Position numbers and translations under genes: made by a program. A stretch of DNA of 64,000 bases from Roseomonas elaeocarpi (GTDB lineage Bacteria; Pseudomonadota; Alphaproteobacteria; Acetobacterales; Acetobacteraceae). Numbering within the stretch: the first letter of the stretch is position 1; each line of letters opens with the position of its first letter. Below, piece after piece: positions 25,383-34,420 of the stretch. The stretch lies in assembly GCF_042433915.1 (NCBI RefSeq), contig NZ_JBHLUN010000001.1, forward strand, positions 1-64,000. The letters run 5' to 3'. Below the pieces are notes generated by a model, which ran no database searches, was not told where the DNA came from, and saw only the letters and a program-made list of their open reading frames with translations.

Positions 25383-26781
25383 GGCGGTTCCCGGCCGGGC
25401 CACCGACATGACGACAACATCCATGCCGGGCACAACCGTGCTGGCGCGGCGCTTCCCCGTGCCGGCATTGCTGTTGAAGCCGGCCGTCTTCGGCAGCCTC
25501 ATTCCCACCGTGACCGCGCTGAACGCGCTGGTCGGGTTGCTGCTGCCGATGCTGATGACCCCGGGTCAGTTCGGTGAGTACTCCCTGGTGGTGACCCTGT
25601 TCCAGTACGGCCTGATCTTCGACCTCGGTGCCTCGCAGCTCGCCGACCGTCGTATCCCGGCGCAGCTGGGCGGCAACCGGCCCGAGGAAGCCGAGCGCCT
25701 GGGGCAGCGGCTGCTCTGGCTGCGGCTCTACATCGCGGCGGCGACGGCCGTGGTGCTGGTGCTGGTGCTGACGACGCTGGCGGTTGCGCGGGGACTGCCG
25801 TTCAGGCTGGAGGCCGCGCTGCTCGCCGGGCTCGCGGGCCTGCTCTACATGGTGTCGCTCGGTCCGGCCTGTATCTATCGCGCGCGATCGCTGCGGCGGA
25901 ACTACGCCGTATCCATCGCGGTGCTGTCCTCGGGGCTGGTGGTCGCCCGGCTGAGCGGCATGCTGCTCGGCGGCACGGTGGGCTGCTTCGTGGCCCTCGG
26001 GCTGTGGTACGGCGCCTTCGCGGTGTTGCTGCACTGGCAGATGCCGCCGCGCCTCGCCGAGCGGCCGGGCCCGACGGAAGCGGTCCTGCTGGTCGGGCAG
26101 GGCCTGGCGCTGTTCGCCACCTCCTTCATGTGGGCCTTCCACGTCACCGCCAACCGCTGGTTCGCGGCGCAGGTCATTCCCGCCGGTGACTTCGGGCAGT
26201 TCGCCTTCGCGGCCAATATCTTCGCCCTGCTGGTCGGAACGGCGTCCGGCTTCAGTGCCTTCTACTATCCGAAGTTTATGGAGCGGCTGGCGGGCGCCGC
26301 GCCCTTCGCGCTGTCGCGCCTGCTGCTGCGGGACTGCGCCCGGCTGCTGGGCGCCACGGCGGCGATCACGGCGGTCGGGCTGCTGCTCGCCGGTCCGATG
26401 GTCGGCTACGTGTACCCGGCCTATACCCACAGCGCCGCCGACGTCCGCGTCCTGCTGGTGGCCGTGCCGCCGCTGGTGCTGGCCTCGTGGCTGATGCCGA
26501 TCTCGCTGTCGGCGGGGCGGCAGCCTTGGATCGACGGGCTGGTCGTGTATCCCGCGGCCACGGTGCTGCTCTGCGCGGCGATCTTTCTGCTGGTTCCTCT
26601 TTACGGCGGCCTCGGGGCCGGTGCGGCCTCCACGCTGAGCAGCCTGCCGCTCGTGGCAATGCAGCTGCTGCTGCTGAGCCGTGCCCGGGTCCTGCGTGCG
26701 CCCGACGCCGCGGCGCTGTTCGGCGTCGCGCTGCTGGGCTGCGCCGGCCTCGCGGCTCTTGCCTGGATGGTGGGCGCATGA
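25372..26781 (+). CDS. Wzx-type polysaccharide flippase (MOP superfamily)
   Basis: 469 residues, very hydrophobic with about 12 predicted membrane helices. The opening 'TALNALVGLLLPMLMTPGQFGEYSLV' region resembles the oligosaccharide-repeat flippases (Wzx/RfbX), where a '.Y....L' helix pair follows the first segment. GTG 25372 has GGAGG at 25361-25365 with ideal spacing and overlaps the GMC gene by 11 nt; an ATG at 25408 is the alternative. It overlaps the next gene by ATGA. Its role would be moving the undecaprenyl-linked repeat unit to the periplasm before polymerisation by the downstream Wzy. Wzx proteins have little primary conservation, so this rests on topology plus context. Confidence 0.82.
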   Translation: MRAEAVPGRATDMTTTSMPGTTVLARRFPVPALLLKPAVFGSLIPTVTALNALVGLLLPMLMTPGQFGEYSLVVTLFQYGLIFDLGASQLADRRIPAQLGGNRPEEAERLGQRLLWLRLYIAAATAVVLVLVLTTLAVARGLPFRLEAALLAGLAGLLYMVSLGPACIYRARSLRRNYAVSIAVLSSGLVVARLSGMLLGGTVGCFVALGLWYGAFAVLLHWQMPPRLAERPGPTEAVLLVGQGLALFATSFMWAFHVTANRWFAAQVIPAGDFGQFAFAANIFALLVGTASGFSAFYYPKFMERLAGAAPFALSRLLLRDCARLLGATAAITAVGLLLAGPMVGYVYPAYTHSAADVRVLLVAVPPLVLASWLMPISLSAGRQPWIDGLVVYPAATVLLCAAIFLLVPLYGGLGAGAASTLSSLPLVAMQLLLLSRARVLRAPDAAALFGVALLGCAGLAALAWMVGA

Positions 26782-27896
26782 GCACGTCTCAGAACAGCGG
26801 CCTGCGGGTCGCCGTCACCGGCGGCGGGGGCTTCATCGGCGGGCGCCTCGCGGCGCTGCTCAGGCATGAGCCGGGCATCGACGAGGTCCGTGTCCTGGTC
26901 CGGCGTCCGTCCGATCAGCGCAACGCCGTGGTGGCACGGCTGGACGACGCGGCGGCGCTGCGGCAGGCCCTGGAGGGCTGCCACGCCGTGTTCCACTGCG
27001 CTTTCGACTTCTACGACATGCCTTCCAATCTCCGCATCGCCGAGGCGATGGCCGAGGCATGCCTGAAGAACGGGATGCGGCTCGTCCACCTCAGCACCGC
27101 CGCGGTGTACGAGCCGTTTCGTGACGGCGAGCTGCGCGAACACGAGCCCGAGACGCAGGGTGGCTCCGACTACAAGGACACGAAGCTCGCCATCGAGCAG
27201 GCGCTGCTCCGGCGCGCGCGGGAAAACGGGCTCCCGCTCGTGATCCTGCAGCCCACCGTGGTGTACGGGCCCGGCGGTGGCGCCTGGACGGATGCCCCGG
27301 TGCAGGAGCTGCTGACGGGCCAGGTCGTCCTGCCGGACAAGGGCCAGGGCTACTGCAACGCGGTGTTCGTGGACGACGTGTGCCGCGCCGCCATGGCTGC
27401 GCTGCGTACCGAGGCCGCGACTGGCCAGCGCTTCCTGATCAGCGGCGCGGGGCCGGTGACGTGGCACGACTTCTTCGCGGCCTACGAGGCGATGCTCGGC
27501 ACCCGTTCGCTTCGCCTGCTGTCTCGCGCCGAGCTGCCGGTTCCGCGCCAGCCCCCTGACCGTCCCGCCGCCCCTCCACGCAGCTCCGCCTTGTCCGGCG
27601 TGAAGCGCTTCCTGGCCCGGCGCATCGGCGCCGGAGCCCGGACGCGGGTCAATCTGCTGCTGCGGCGGCTCCGCCAGCTGGTGCGCGGCGAGGCGGTGCA
27701 CGTGCCGACGGGCCATAAGCTCGCCCTGTATGCCGCCCGGTGCGAGGTGCGGATCGACAAGGCGCGCGACCGGCTCGGCTACGAGCCGCGCTTCGATCTG
27801 CAGGCGGGCATGGCGGCGACGGCGCCCTACGTGCGCAACACCTACGGCGTGCGGAAGCAGGCCTCGTCGCCCGAGCTGGTGCTGCCTTCGCCATGA
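26778..27896 (+). CDS. NAD-dependent epimerase/dehydratase (extended SDR)
   Basis: 372 residues. The N-terminal Rossmann motif is VTGGGGFIGGRLA. The catalytic triad can be read as Ser/Thr in VHLSTAAVYE plus Tyr and Lys in SDYKDTK (YxxxK). ILQPTVVYGPGGGAW and a GYCNAVFVDDV segment are usual for UDP-sugar epimerases and reductases. An Arg-rich insert (about residues 265-310) is longer than in most family members. It overlaps wzx upstream and wzy downstream by ATGA, so all are one translational unit. It probably modifies a nucleotide sugar for the EPS; the exact activity (epimerase, dehydratase or reductase) cannot be read from sequence. Confidence 0.85.
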   Translation: MSTSQNSGLRVAVTGGGGFIGGRLAALLRHEPGIDEVRVLVRRPSDQRNAVVARLDDAAALRQALEGCHAVFHCAFDFYDMPSNLRIAEAMAEACLKNGMRLVHLSTAAVYEPFRDGELREHEPETQGGSDYKDTKLAIEQALLRRARENGLPLVILQPTVVYGPGGGAWTDAPVQELLTGQVVLPDKGQGYCNAVFVDDVCRAAMAALRTEAATGQRFLISGAGPVTWHDFFAAYEAMLGTRSLRLLSRAELPVPRQPPDRPAAPPRSSALSGVKRFLARRIGAGARTRVNLLLRRLRQLVRGEAVHVPTGHKLALYAARCEVRIDKARDRLGYEPRFDLQAGMAATAPYVRNTYGVRKQASSPELVLPSP

Positions 27897-29359
27897 TGCC
27901 GAACGGTCGCTTCCTGCCGCGTCATGACACGGTCGTGGCCGCGGCCGCGGTGCTGGGTTTTACCGCCTTGTGCGCGGCTTCCATCCTGTACTCGGCCGAC
28001 CAGCCGCTCCTGGTTCTCGTGCCGCTCGGCCTGATCGGCGCCGTGCTGGGGGCGTGGGTGGTGGCGATGGCCTTCGCGGGGTCGCCGCTGGCCATCATGG
28101 CCTACTTCGCCGTGCTGACCTTCGTGAACGACGGGCAGTTCCGCGTCCGCGGGGCCGGGGAAACCGACGCGGATTGGCAGAGCGCCCTGAAGTTCGCGCT
28201 CTGGATCGGGGCCGGGGTGATCGGTGCGGGCCATGTGCGCCTGGCGAAGCAGCTGCTGGGACGGCCGGAGGCCGTGCTCTGGATCGGCTACATCCTGATG
28301 GCGCTAGTCTCCAGCCTGTACTCCCCGCTTCCTGGCTACAGCTTCGGTTGTGCCCTGGCGCTTCTCTGCTTCTTCGGCTTCGCCTGCGCCCTGCTCACCC
28401 GCCTGTCGGAGAGCCGGGCGCTCTGGACCTTCGCGGTGGGGATGGTGGCGTTTCACATCGGCAGCTGGGTCGCCTTCTACGCCCTTCCCGAACTGGGTTC
28501 GGCACCGACCTGGACCCTGAGCGGCACGCTCATGCGCATGTGCGGCCTCGCGGGGCAGGCCACCAACCTTGGCTACCTCGACGCGCAGTTCATCGGCGCC
28601 GTGTTCCTCCTGTGGTGGGCGGGGCGCTGCAGCCTCCTCATGGCGGTGTTGCTGATGGGGTTCGGCGCGGTCACCCTGGTGGCCAGCGACTGCCGTACCA
28701 TGATGCTGGCCGTGGTGCTGGGGATCGCGGTCGTGGTCGCGTCACGCTCGGCCTGGCTGATGGCGCTCACCATCCTCGGATCGCTGCTGCTGGCGGTGCT
28801 GTTCATGCTGTTTCCCGGCATTCTCAGTGTGCTGGGATCGCGCTTCAGCCGGTCCGGCGACGCGGCGGAGATGACCACGCTCACCGGCCGGATGGAGATC
28901 TGGGACTTCGCGTGGAGCCAGATCAACGAGAGCCCGATCATCGGCTGGGGCTACAACTCCAGCAAGGTGGTGCTGGGACAGCATCTCGGCTTCGAGAACG
29001 GACTAGTCGTCGACAACGCGCACAACCTGTTCCTGCAGAGCCTCCTGTCGGTCGGCGCCGTCGGAACCGTGCTGCTGATCGCCATTCTCCTGCTGCTGAT
29101 CGTGAGGCTGTTCCTGCGGCCGGCACCCATACTCGCGTTCTACACCGTGATCGTGTGCGTCGGTGCGGTGTCCGACACGGTGGCGGTGGGCACCACGCCC
29201 ACCCTCCTGACGCTGCAGCTCCTGATGATCTCCATCTGGCCCGTGGCGGTGAAGGCCCGCGCCCGCCCGGGCGCATCACCTCCGCCCAGTCCCAGGATCA
29301 TTCCCGGCGCGGCCTGGCCGGAAAGGCCCGCCCTGGCGCGGACCAGCGCCGCCGGCTGA
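27893..29359 (+). CDS. Wzy-type O-antigen/EPS polymerase (O-antigen ligase-like membrane protein)
   Basis: 488 residues with about 10-12 membrane helices. The large periplasmic loop carries the Wzy_C pattern: LTGRMEIWDFAW, ESPIIGWGYNSS, then NAHNLFLQSLLSVG before the last helices, as in O-antigen polymerases and ligases. Start ATG overlaps the epimerase stop (ATGA). Being last in the GMC-wzx-epimerase-wzy run, it is best called the EPS polymerase rather than an LPS ligase. A perfect 7-bp hairpin begins right at its stop codon. The C-terminal ~35 residues are Pro/Ala-rich and cytoplasmic. Confidence 0.85.
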   Translation: MMPNGRFLPRHDTVVAAAAVLGFTALCAASILYSADQPLLVLVPLGLIGAVLGAWVVAMAFAGSPLAIMAYFAVLTFVNDGQFRVRGAGETDADWQSALKFALWIGAGVIGAGHVRLAKQLLGRPEAVLWIGYILMALVSSLYSPLPGYSFGCALALLCFFGFACALLTRLSESRALWTFAVGMVAFHIGSWVAFYALPELGSAPTWTLSGTLMRMCGLAGQATNLGYLDAQFIGAVFLLWWAGRCSLLMAVLLMGFGAVTLVASDCRTMMLAVVLGIAVVVASRSAWLMALTILGSLLLAVLFMLFPGILSVLGSRFSRSGDAAEMTTLTGRMEIWDFAWSQINESPIIGWGYNSSKVVLGQHLGFENGLVVDNAHNLFLQSLLSVGAVGTVLLIAILLLLIVRLFLRPAPILAFYTVIVCVGAVSDTVAVGTTPTLLTLQLLMISIWPVAVKARARPGASPPPSPRIIPGAAWPERPALARTSAAG

Positions 29360-29380
29360 CCGGCGCTTCCGGAGCGCCGG
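29360..29380 (+). terminator. Possible terminator hairpin after wzy
   Basis: CCGGCGC (29360-29366) and GCGCCGG (29374-29380) form a perfect 7-bp GC stem with a 7-nt loop immediately after the wzy stop. No T run follows, so an intrinsic terminator is plausible but not typical. Confidence 0.4.
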
Positions 29381-29760
29381 GGCGAGGCGGAGATCGGAGC
29401 CGTCATCGGCGTCGCCGACATCATCCGGGTCCCGTGAAGAACCTGGACAGGAAACGTCTCCGCACTATTGCCCAGTGTTAATCACAATGAGCCGTGGAGC
29501 ATCCCGCCATAAACTGACCCGTCCCGGTTGCAGCCATGCCAGGATCGGCACTCCGACGGAGACGGGGAGCAAGGGAAATGATCCGTAGGATGTCCCGTGC
29601 CGCGTGCCAGCCCTCCACGGGCATGATGCGTGGGACGCTCGATGGCGGCGGGTTCCCGGGAACGGAAGCATCGTTCGGTCCGATCCTTCGAGCCGTCGCC
29701 GGGGTGCCGCTGCGCAGCCCTCGTGCCATCCTTGCCGGCACCGGCCTCCCGGTGGCCTGA
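29381..29760. other. Intergenic region before the GT4-deacetylase pair
   Basis: 380 nt without a supported gene. It presumably holds the promoter of the 29761 gene. Short open frames exist, but none has a ribosome site or a match to a known family. Confidence 0.3.
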
Positions 29761-31005
29761 ATGCCCGTGCATCCTCTTCCCGCCGATCCTGCCCGGGACG
29801 CGGCCAGGCCGCCCGAAGGCAGCAACGGCACGGTGCGCACGGCGCTCCTCACCAACTTCGTCGCGCCGTACCGCGTGAAGCTCCTGCAGAGCCTGCGCGA
29901 TCAGATCGGACAGCTGCGGATCTTCGTGTCCACGCGCATGGAGCCCGACCGGTTGTGGCAGCCGGACTGGGGCGACCTCGACGTGGTGGTGCAGAAAAGC
30001 GTCATGCTGCGCTGGCGCCGTCGCCGATCGAGCAAGGTCATCCAGCAGCTTTTCATCCACGTGCCCTACGACACGCTGCTCCGTCTGTCCGCCTACCGCC
30101 CGGACGTTGTGATCTCGGGCGAGATGGGCGCGCGGTCGCTGCAGGCCGCGCTCTACCGCCGCTCCAACCCGCGCTGCCGGTTGATCATCTGGGCGACGCT
30201 CTCGGAGCATACCGAACGGGACTGGGGTCCGGCGCGGCGTGCGTTGCGGCGGTTCATCCTTCGCTCCACGGATGCGGTGCTGGTGAATGGGCAGAGCGGC
30301 GCGCGCTACATACGCTCCCTGGAGCCCGACCTGCCGATCCAGATCGTCAACCAGCCCGTGGAAACGGCTCTCTTCTCGCGCGCGCCGCTCGAACGATCGT
30401 CGGCGGAGGAGCGGCGCCTGATCTTCTCCGGCCGCCTGATCGCGCAGAAGGGCGTCTTCGAGCTTCAGGAGGGCGTGGCCGAATGGGCGCGCGCGCATCC
30501 GGAGCGCGAGGTCGAACTCGTCTGGGCTGGAACGGGCGAGGACCACGCGGCCCTGGAAGCGGCGCCAATGCCCGGCAACGTCAGGCAGCGCTTCACGGGA
30601 CACCTCGACTACGCGGAGCTGGCGCAGCTCTACGCCACCTGCGGCGCGCTGATCCTGCCGACGATGTGGGACGAGTGGGGCCTGGTCGTGAACGAGGCCA
30701 TGGCCAGCGGCCTTCCCGTGCTCGGATCGGTCTACAGCCAGGCGGTGGAAGAGATGGTGGAGGAGGGCCGGACGGGCTGGATCTTCGATCCGCTCCGGCC
30801 CGGAAGCCTGAACGGCGCACTGACGCGGTTCCTCGACACCCCGCCGGACCGCCTGGCGGAGATGCGGCGCCGGGCGCGGGAGCGTGGCACGGCCATCAGC
30901 GTCGCCGGCGCGACGAAGCAGATCGCGTCGGTGGTACGCGGCGTGGGCTCGGGTCGCCCGCGGTCGGTCACCGAGCCCGTGTCGGAACGGCGTCGCGCGG
31001 GATGA
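29761..31005 (+). CDS. GT4-family glycosyltransferase
   Basis: 414 residues from ATG 29761. The GT-B fold is indicated by an N-terminal LLTNFVAPYRVKLL and, in the C-terminal half, LIFSGRLIAQKGVFEL, a TGHLDYAELAQLYATC segment, and the donor-binding DEWGLVVNEAMASGLPVLG (the E/D-x7-E motif). A paralogue at 33144-34313 shares nearly every block. That paralogue starts at MRVTMLTNF, aligning with a GTG at 29833 here, so the first 24 residues may not be translated. Neither candidate start has a strong ribosome site. It overlaps the deacetylase by ATGA. It would add a sugar from a nucleotide donor to the lipid-linked repeat in the cytoplasm; specificity is unknown. Confidence 0.87.
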   Translation: MPVHPLPADPARDAARPPEGSNGTVRTALLTNFVAPYRVKLLQSLRDQIGQLRIFVSTRMEPDRLWQPDWGDLDVVVQKSVMLRWRRRRSSKVIQQLFIHVPYDTLLRLSAYRPDVVISGEMGARSLQAALYRRSNPRCRLIIWATLSEHTERDWGPARRALRRFILRSTDAVLVNGQSGARYIRSLEPDLPIQIVNQPVETALFSRAPLERSSAEERRLIFSGRLIAQKGVFELQEGVAEWARAHPEREVELVWAGTGEDHAALEAAPMPGNVRQRFTGHLDYAELAQLYATCGALILPTMWDEWGLVVNEAMASGLPVLGSVYSQAVEEMVEEGRTGWIFDPLRPGSLNGALTRFLDTPPDRLAEMRRRARERGTAISVAGATKQIASVVRGVGSGRPRSVTEPVSERRRAG

Positions 31006-31769
31006 ACGGCACGGCCCTCCCTTTCGGCCGCCTCCTGCGACAGATGCCGCTCGCGCGCAGCCTGGCGCTCCCGCTGCTGACGATCGGCCGGCCGGCGGGC
31101 GGGGCGGACGACGGTGTGCTCTTCCTTTTCTATCATCACCTGCCGCGCCGGGACCGGGCGCGTTTCGCCCGGCAGCTGACGCGGCTGCGTGACCTCGCCG
31201 AGTTCGTCGGCGTCACCGACGCCCTGCGGCTGCTGGCCGGTGGCGGTCCCGACGGGCGCGTGGGCGGCCGTTTCGTCTGCCTCACCTTCGACGACGGCCA
31301 TCGCGACGCCTACGAGCACGCCGTCCCGATCCTGGCGGAACGCGGCGTGCCGGCCGCCTTCTTCGTCGTGCCCGGGTGGATCGACGCCGGGCGCCCGGAC
31401 ACCGTCACCTGGGCGGACTGCCGCGCTCTCACCGCCGGCGGAATGGAGGTGGGTTCCCATTCCATGCAGCACGACCGCTTCTCGGCCCTTGCCGACGAGG
31501 CCGCCGCGGCGGACCTGGCGCTGTCTCGGGCGCGCATAGAAGCGGAGATCCGGCGGCCCTGCCTCCACTTCGCCTGCCCCTGGGGACAGCCCACGCGGGA
31601 CTTCCGGGCCGAGCGCGAGCCGGCCCTGGCGCGGGCTGCCGGATACCAGAGCTTCTTCACGACGATCCCGCGCCGTGCCGCGGCGGCGACCGATCCCTGG
31701 AGCCTGCCGCGGGTGCGCATGGAGCCAGGTTGGGGCATGGCCGAGTTGCGCTACGCCTTTCAACGCTAG
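31002..31769 (+). CDS. Polysaccharide deacetylase (NodB-homology, CE4)
   Basis: 255 residues. The NodB domain shows motif 1 TFDDGH (Asp97, Asp98; base and metal ligand), motif 2 GSHSMQH (His153 and His157, metal ligands) and a later motif with CLHFACPWG. FLFYHHLP near the N-terminus is typical of EPS-locus members of this family. There is no clear cleavable signal peptide, so action on a lipid-linked or nucleotide-linked intermediate is possible, although an N-terminal membrane association (about residues 12-30) cannot be excluded. Start overlaps the GT4 stop (ATGA), so the two are coupled. It would remove N- or O-acetyl groups, opposing the three acyltransferases in the same locus. Confidence 0.87.
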   Translation: MNGTALPFGRLLRQMPLARSLALPLLTIGRPAGGADDGVLFLFYHHLPRRDRARFARQLTRLRDLAEFVGVTDALRLLAGGGPDGRVGGRFVCLTFDDGHRDAYEHAVPILAERGVPAAFFVVPGWIDAGRPDTVTWADCRALTAGGMEVGSHSMQHDRFSALADEAAAADLALSRARIEAEIRRPCLHFACPWGQPTRDFRAEREPALARAAGYQSFFTTIPRRAAAATDPWSLPRVRMEPGWGMAELRYAFQR

Positions 31770-31935
31770 GGCGCTGCGCGGGTCCTCCTGCCGACACCCG
31801 GGTGAGCAAGGGGAATGCCGGGGCGGACGGGCCAGCGAGCGGAGACGCAGGCGCCCTGCCGGTCAAGGGCGATCACCGCTGCCCAGGCTCAACGTCCGCT
31901 GGGCAAAACCCCGGGGTCTCCCGGAAGGACCATGG

Positions 31936-32973
31936 TCAGCGTCCCAGGACCTCGAACTCCTGGTACACGACCTCGCGGCCCTGCATCCCGACATGGCATC
32001 CCGACAGTTCCGGACCCGCCTTGCCAATCTGGATCATGCCGCTGCGCTGCACGCGACAAAGGTACAGCAGGCCTTCGTTTTCCCGCCCGGCCGGGACGGC
32101 GGAGGTCGGAAGAACGGGACTGGCCGTCGCACGGGCCCAGCGCGGCGCAGGAACCTCGAAGCGTGACACCACCAGCTCCCGTCCCTCGCTCGCGATGCTG
32201 CAACCGCCGGAATTGGCCCTGACCTTGCCCAGCCGGATGCCGTTCCGGTCGGCCGCGCGGCACACGTAGAGCGGTTCGCCTCCTTCGCTGCCGCCCACGA
32301 TGGCATCCACGGGAAGGCTGCGCGCGCTGACTTCCGTCCAGGCGACCCAGGACGGCAGTTGCAGCACTTCGTAGGTTGCCACGCTGACCTCCTTTCCGCC
32401 GAAGCCGAAGACGCAGCCGCTGCCGCCAGGGCGTACCTCACCGACGTGGACGCCGGTCTGGTAGGAGGCGCGGCAGGGATAAAGACCGAGGCTGACGAAG
32501 CGGCCCCCGGTTGACGCGTCGATCGCCTGCCCGGCGCTGAGGGATTGTGCGGGGATGCTGCCGTTGGCCGCTTCCACCCAGGCCAGGCTGAGCACCTCGT
32601 AGGGCTTCACCTCCAGCTCGCGGCCATCATAGCCGATGTGGCAGGACGGAAAGTCGGACCTGATCCGGCCGATATGCACGCCATTGCCGATCCGGCCGCG
32701 GCAGGCGTAGAGCGGCACGTTGTTTTCCTGCCCCAGCGGCAGCATGTCGCGCATGGCGGCGGTGCGGTCGCGCTGCAGGTCGGCCGGCAACCAGCCATCC
32801 TGTTGCGCCCTTGCCAGGGCCGGGCCAGCCATCACGAGCAGCAGGGCCAGGCGCAGGGCGCGTGTCGGTATCGTCCGCCAAGCCCTGCGAAGCCCCCGCT
32901 GAGTTCCACCCTGTCGCGGTTCGCCGGCACGCCGCCGCTGCACCGGGATGAAGAAAGAAAAACAGTCCCTCAC
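31936..32973 (-). CDS. Secreted protein with four DM9 (DUF3421) repeats, lectin-like
   Basis: 345 residues from GTG 32973, which is preceded by a perfect AAGGAGG. The N-terminus is long and basic, followed by the hydrophobic core LRLALLLVMAGPALARA with an Ala-x-Ala cleavage site at about residue 56. The mature part holds four DM9 repeats of about 65 residues (from about 80, 145, 210 and 275). Each has the pattern LY.CRA, then G.H.G.., GC, G.E and a closing YEVL or FEV. In animals, DM9 proteins bind mannose and microbial surface glycans. In an EPS locus this suggests a periplasmic or outer-surface glycan-binding protein, which is inference. It is convergent with the deacetylase gene. Confidence 0.82.
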   Translation of the reverse strand: MRDCFSFFIPVQRRRAGEPRQGGTQRGLRRAWRTIPTRALRLALLLVMAGPALARAQQDGWLPADLQRDRTAAMRDMLPLGQENNVPLYACRGRIGNGVHIGRIRSDFPSCHIGYDGRELEVKPYEVLSLAWVEAANGSIPAQSLSAGQAIDASTGGRFVSLGLYPCRASYQTGVHVGEVRPGGSGCVFGFGGKEVSVATYEVLQLPSWVAWTEVSARSLPVDAIVGGSEGGEPLYVCRAADRNGIRLGKVRANSGGCSIASEGRELVVSRFEVPAPRWARATASPVLPTSAVPAGRENEGLLYLCRVQRSGMIQIGKAGPELSGCHVGMQGREVVYQEFEVLGR

Positions 32974-33143
32974 GCTTCCTCCTTGCCGCGGCGTTTCGTG
33001 ATCATGACGCCTCAGGCTTAGTCCGTCCGGCGCGCGTTCCCGCTCCCGTGCGCCCTTTCACTGCTGCTGCGCCGCAGAACCTGCTTCCTGTCCCGGGAAG
33101 CGGCGTTTTGCTTCCGGGTGCCCCGGCGCGGAGGTGGTCCGAC

Positions 33144-34313
33144 TTAGCCAGGAACCGATTGCACCCGGGTCGGCGCGCCGTTCTGGCGGCCGCGCAGGAC
33201 TTCATCGATAGCGTGGCCGATGCGGTCGCAGGCGGTCAGGGGGGTCAGCTTCCCGATGCGTTCACGGCAGGCCCGGCGCATGGAGGCCAGCTGGTCCGGT
33301 CCGGCGCCGAACATGCGATCGAGCGCGGCATGGGCCGAGGCGGCGTCGCGCGGGTCGAAGACCCAGCCCGTTTCCCCTTCGCGCACCAACTCCTCCACGG
33401 CCTGGCTGTAGATGCTGCCGAGCACCGGCAGCCCGGCCGCCATGGCCTCGTTGACCACCAGTCCCCACTCGTCGCGCAGAGTGGGGAAGATCAGGGCGTC
33501 GCACTGGCGGTAGATGTCCGGCAGCGCGGCGTAGGGGAGGCTCCCGAAGAAGCGCTGCGACACGTTGGCGCCGAAGGGGAGCGCTTCCAGGCCCCGGCGC
33601 TTGTCGCCCTCGCCCACCCACCAGACCTCGAAGGCGCGCGACGGGTATGCCCGGGCGTGATCGAGCAGGTGCTGGCCGAACTCCGCGATGCCTTTGCGCC
33701 CGGACAGGTAGCCGACGTAGAGGAGGCGGGTGACCTCCGCCTCGGGGCGGACCCTTTCGCCTGCCGCGAACAGGTCCACCGCGACCGGCTGGTTGATGCG
33801 GAAGATGCGATCGTCGGGAATGCCGAAGCGTCGGATGTAGCGCGCCCCGCTCTCGCCGTTGGTGAGCACGCCGTCCGCCCGGGCGAGGATGACGCGGCGC
33901 AGCGCCTGCCGGGCGCGGCCCCAGTCGCGCTCGCTGTGTTCCGACAGCGTTGCCCAGATCAGCAGCGGCACGCGCGGATGCACCGCCGCGTAGGCCGCCG
34001 CCTGCAGGCTGCGCGCGCCGAGTTCACCCGAGATAACCACGTCCGGCCGGAAGCGGTACAGCTGGGCCAGCGTGTCGTAGGGCACGTGGATCTTCAAACG
34101 GTCCGAGAAGCCGAAGGAGTCCCGGTACGAACCGCGCAGGGTGAGGTTGCGCTGTACCACCACGTCCAGGCTGCCCCATTCCACCGCCCAGTCGCGGTCT
34201 TCCTCCATCGGCGTGGATACGAAGATGCGCAGGTCTCCGACCCGGTCGCGCACCGCTTCCAGCAGCGGCACCCTGTACGGCGCGATGAAGTTGGTCAGCA
34301 TGGTGACGCGCAT
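33144..34313 (-). CDS. GT4-family glycosyltransferase, paralogue of the 29761 gene
   Basis: 389 residues. GT-B architecture: LTNFIAPYRVPLLEAV at the N-terminus; IHVPYDTLAQLYRFRPDVV; SGRKGIAEFGQHLL at the start of the second domain; and DEWGLVVNEAMAAGLPVLG (E/D-x7-E, donor binding). Blocks such as WATLSEHSERDWG and SGARYIRR match the 29761 product (WATLSEHTERDWG, SGARYIRS), so the two arose by duplication. Both should act in repeat-unit assembly. The ATG at 34313 is the only sensible start and defines the true N-terminus of this subfamily. A gap of about 107 nt separates it from the Wzc-like gene upstream on the same strand, so they may share a transcript. Confidence 0.88.
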   Translation of the reverse strand: MRVTMLTNFIAPYRVPLLEAVRDRVGDLRIFVSTPMEEDRDWAVEWGSLDVVVQRNLTLRGSYRDSFGFSDRLKIHVPYDTLAQLYRFRPDVVISGELGARSLQAAAYAAVHPRVPLLIWATLSEHSERDWGRARQALRRVILARADGVLTNGESGARYIRRFGIPDDRIFRINQPVAVDLFAAGERVRPEAEVTRLLYVGYLSGRKGIAEFGQHLLDHARAYPSRAFEVWWVGEGDKRRGLEALPFGANVSQRFFGSLPYAALPDIYRQCDALIFPTLRDEWGLVVNEAMAAGLPVLGSIYSQAVEELVREGETGWVFDPRDAASAHAALDRMFGAGPDQLASMRRACRERIGKLTPLTACDRIGHAIDEVLRGRQNGAPTRVQSVPG

Positions 34314-34420
34314 CGGGCGATCCTAGAGGAAGGAACGGCAGGCGCCGTCGCGTGGCGGCCAGTAGGGGACCGGTCCTGCATGGGGCGGCGTGGACGGTGC
34401 CGTGCCCGGATCAGGGCCGC

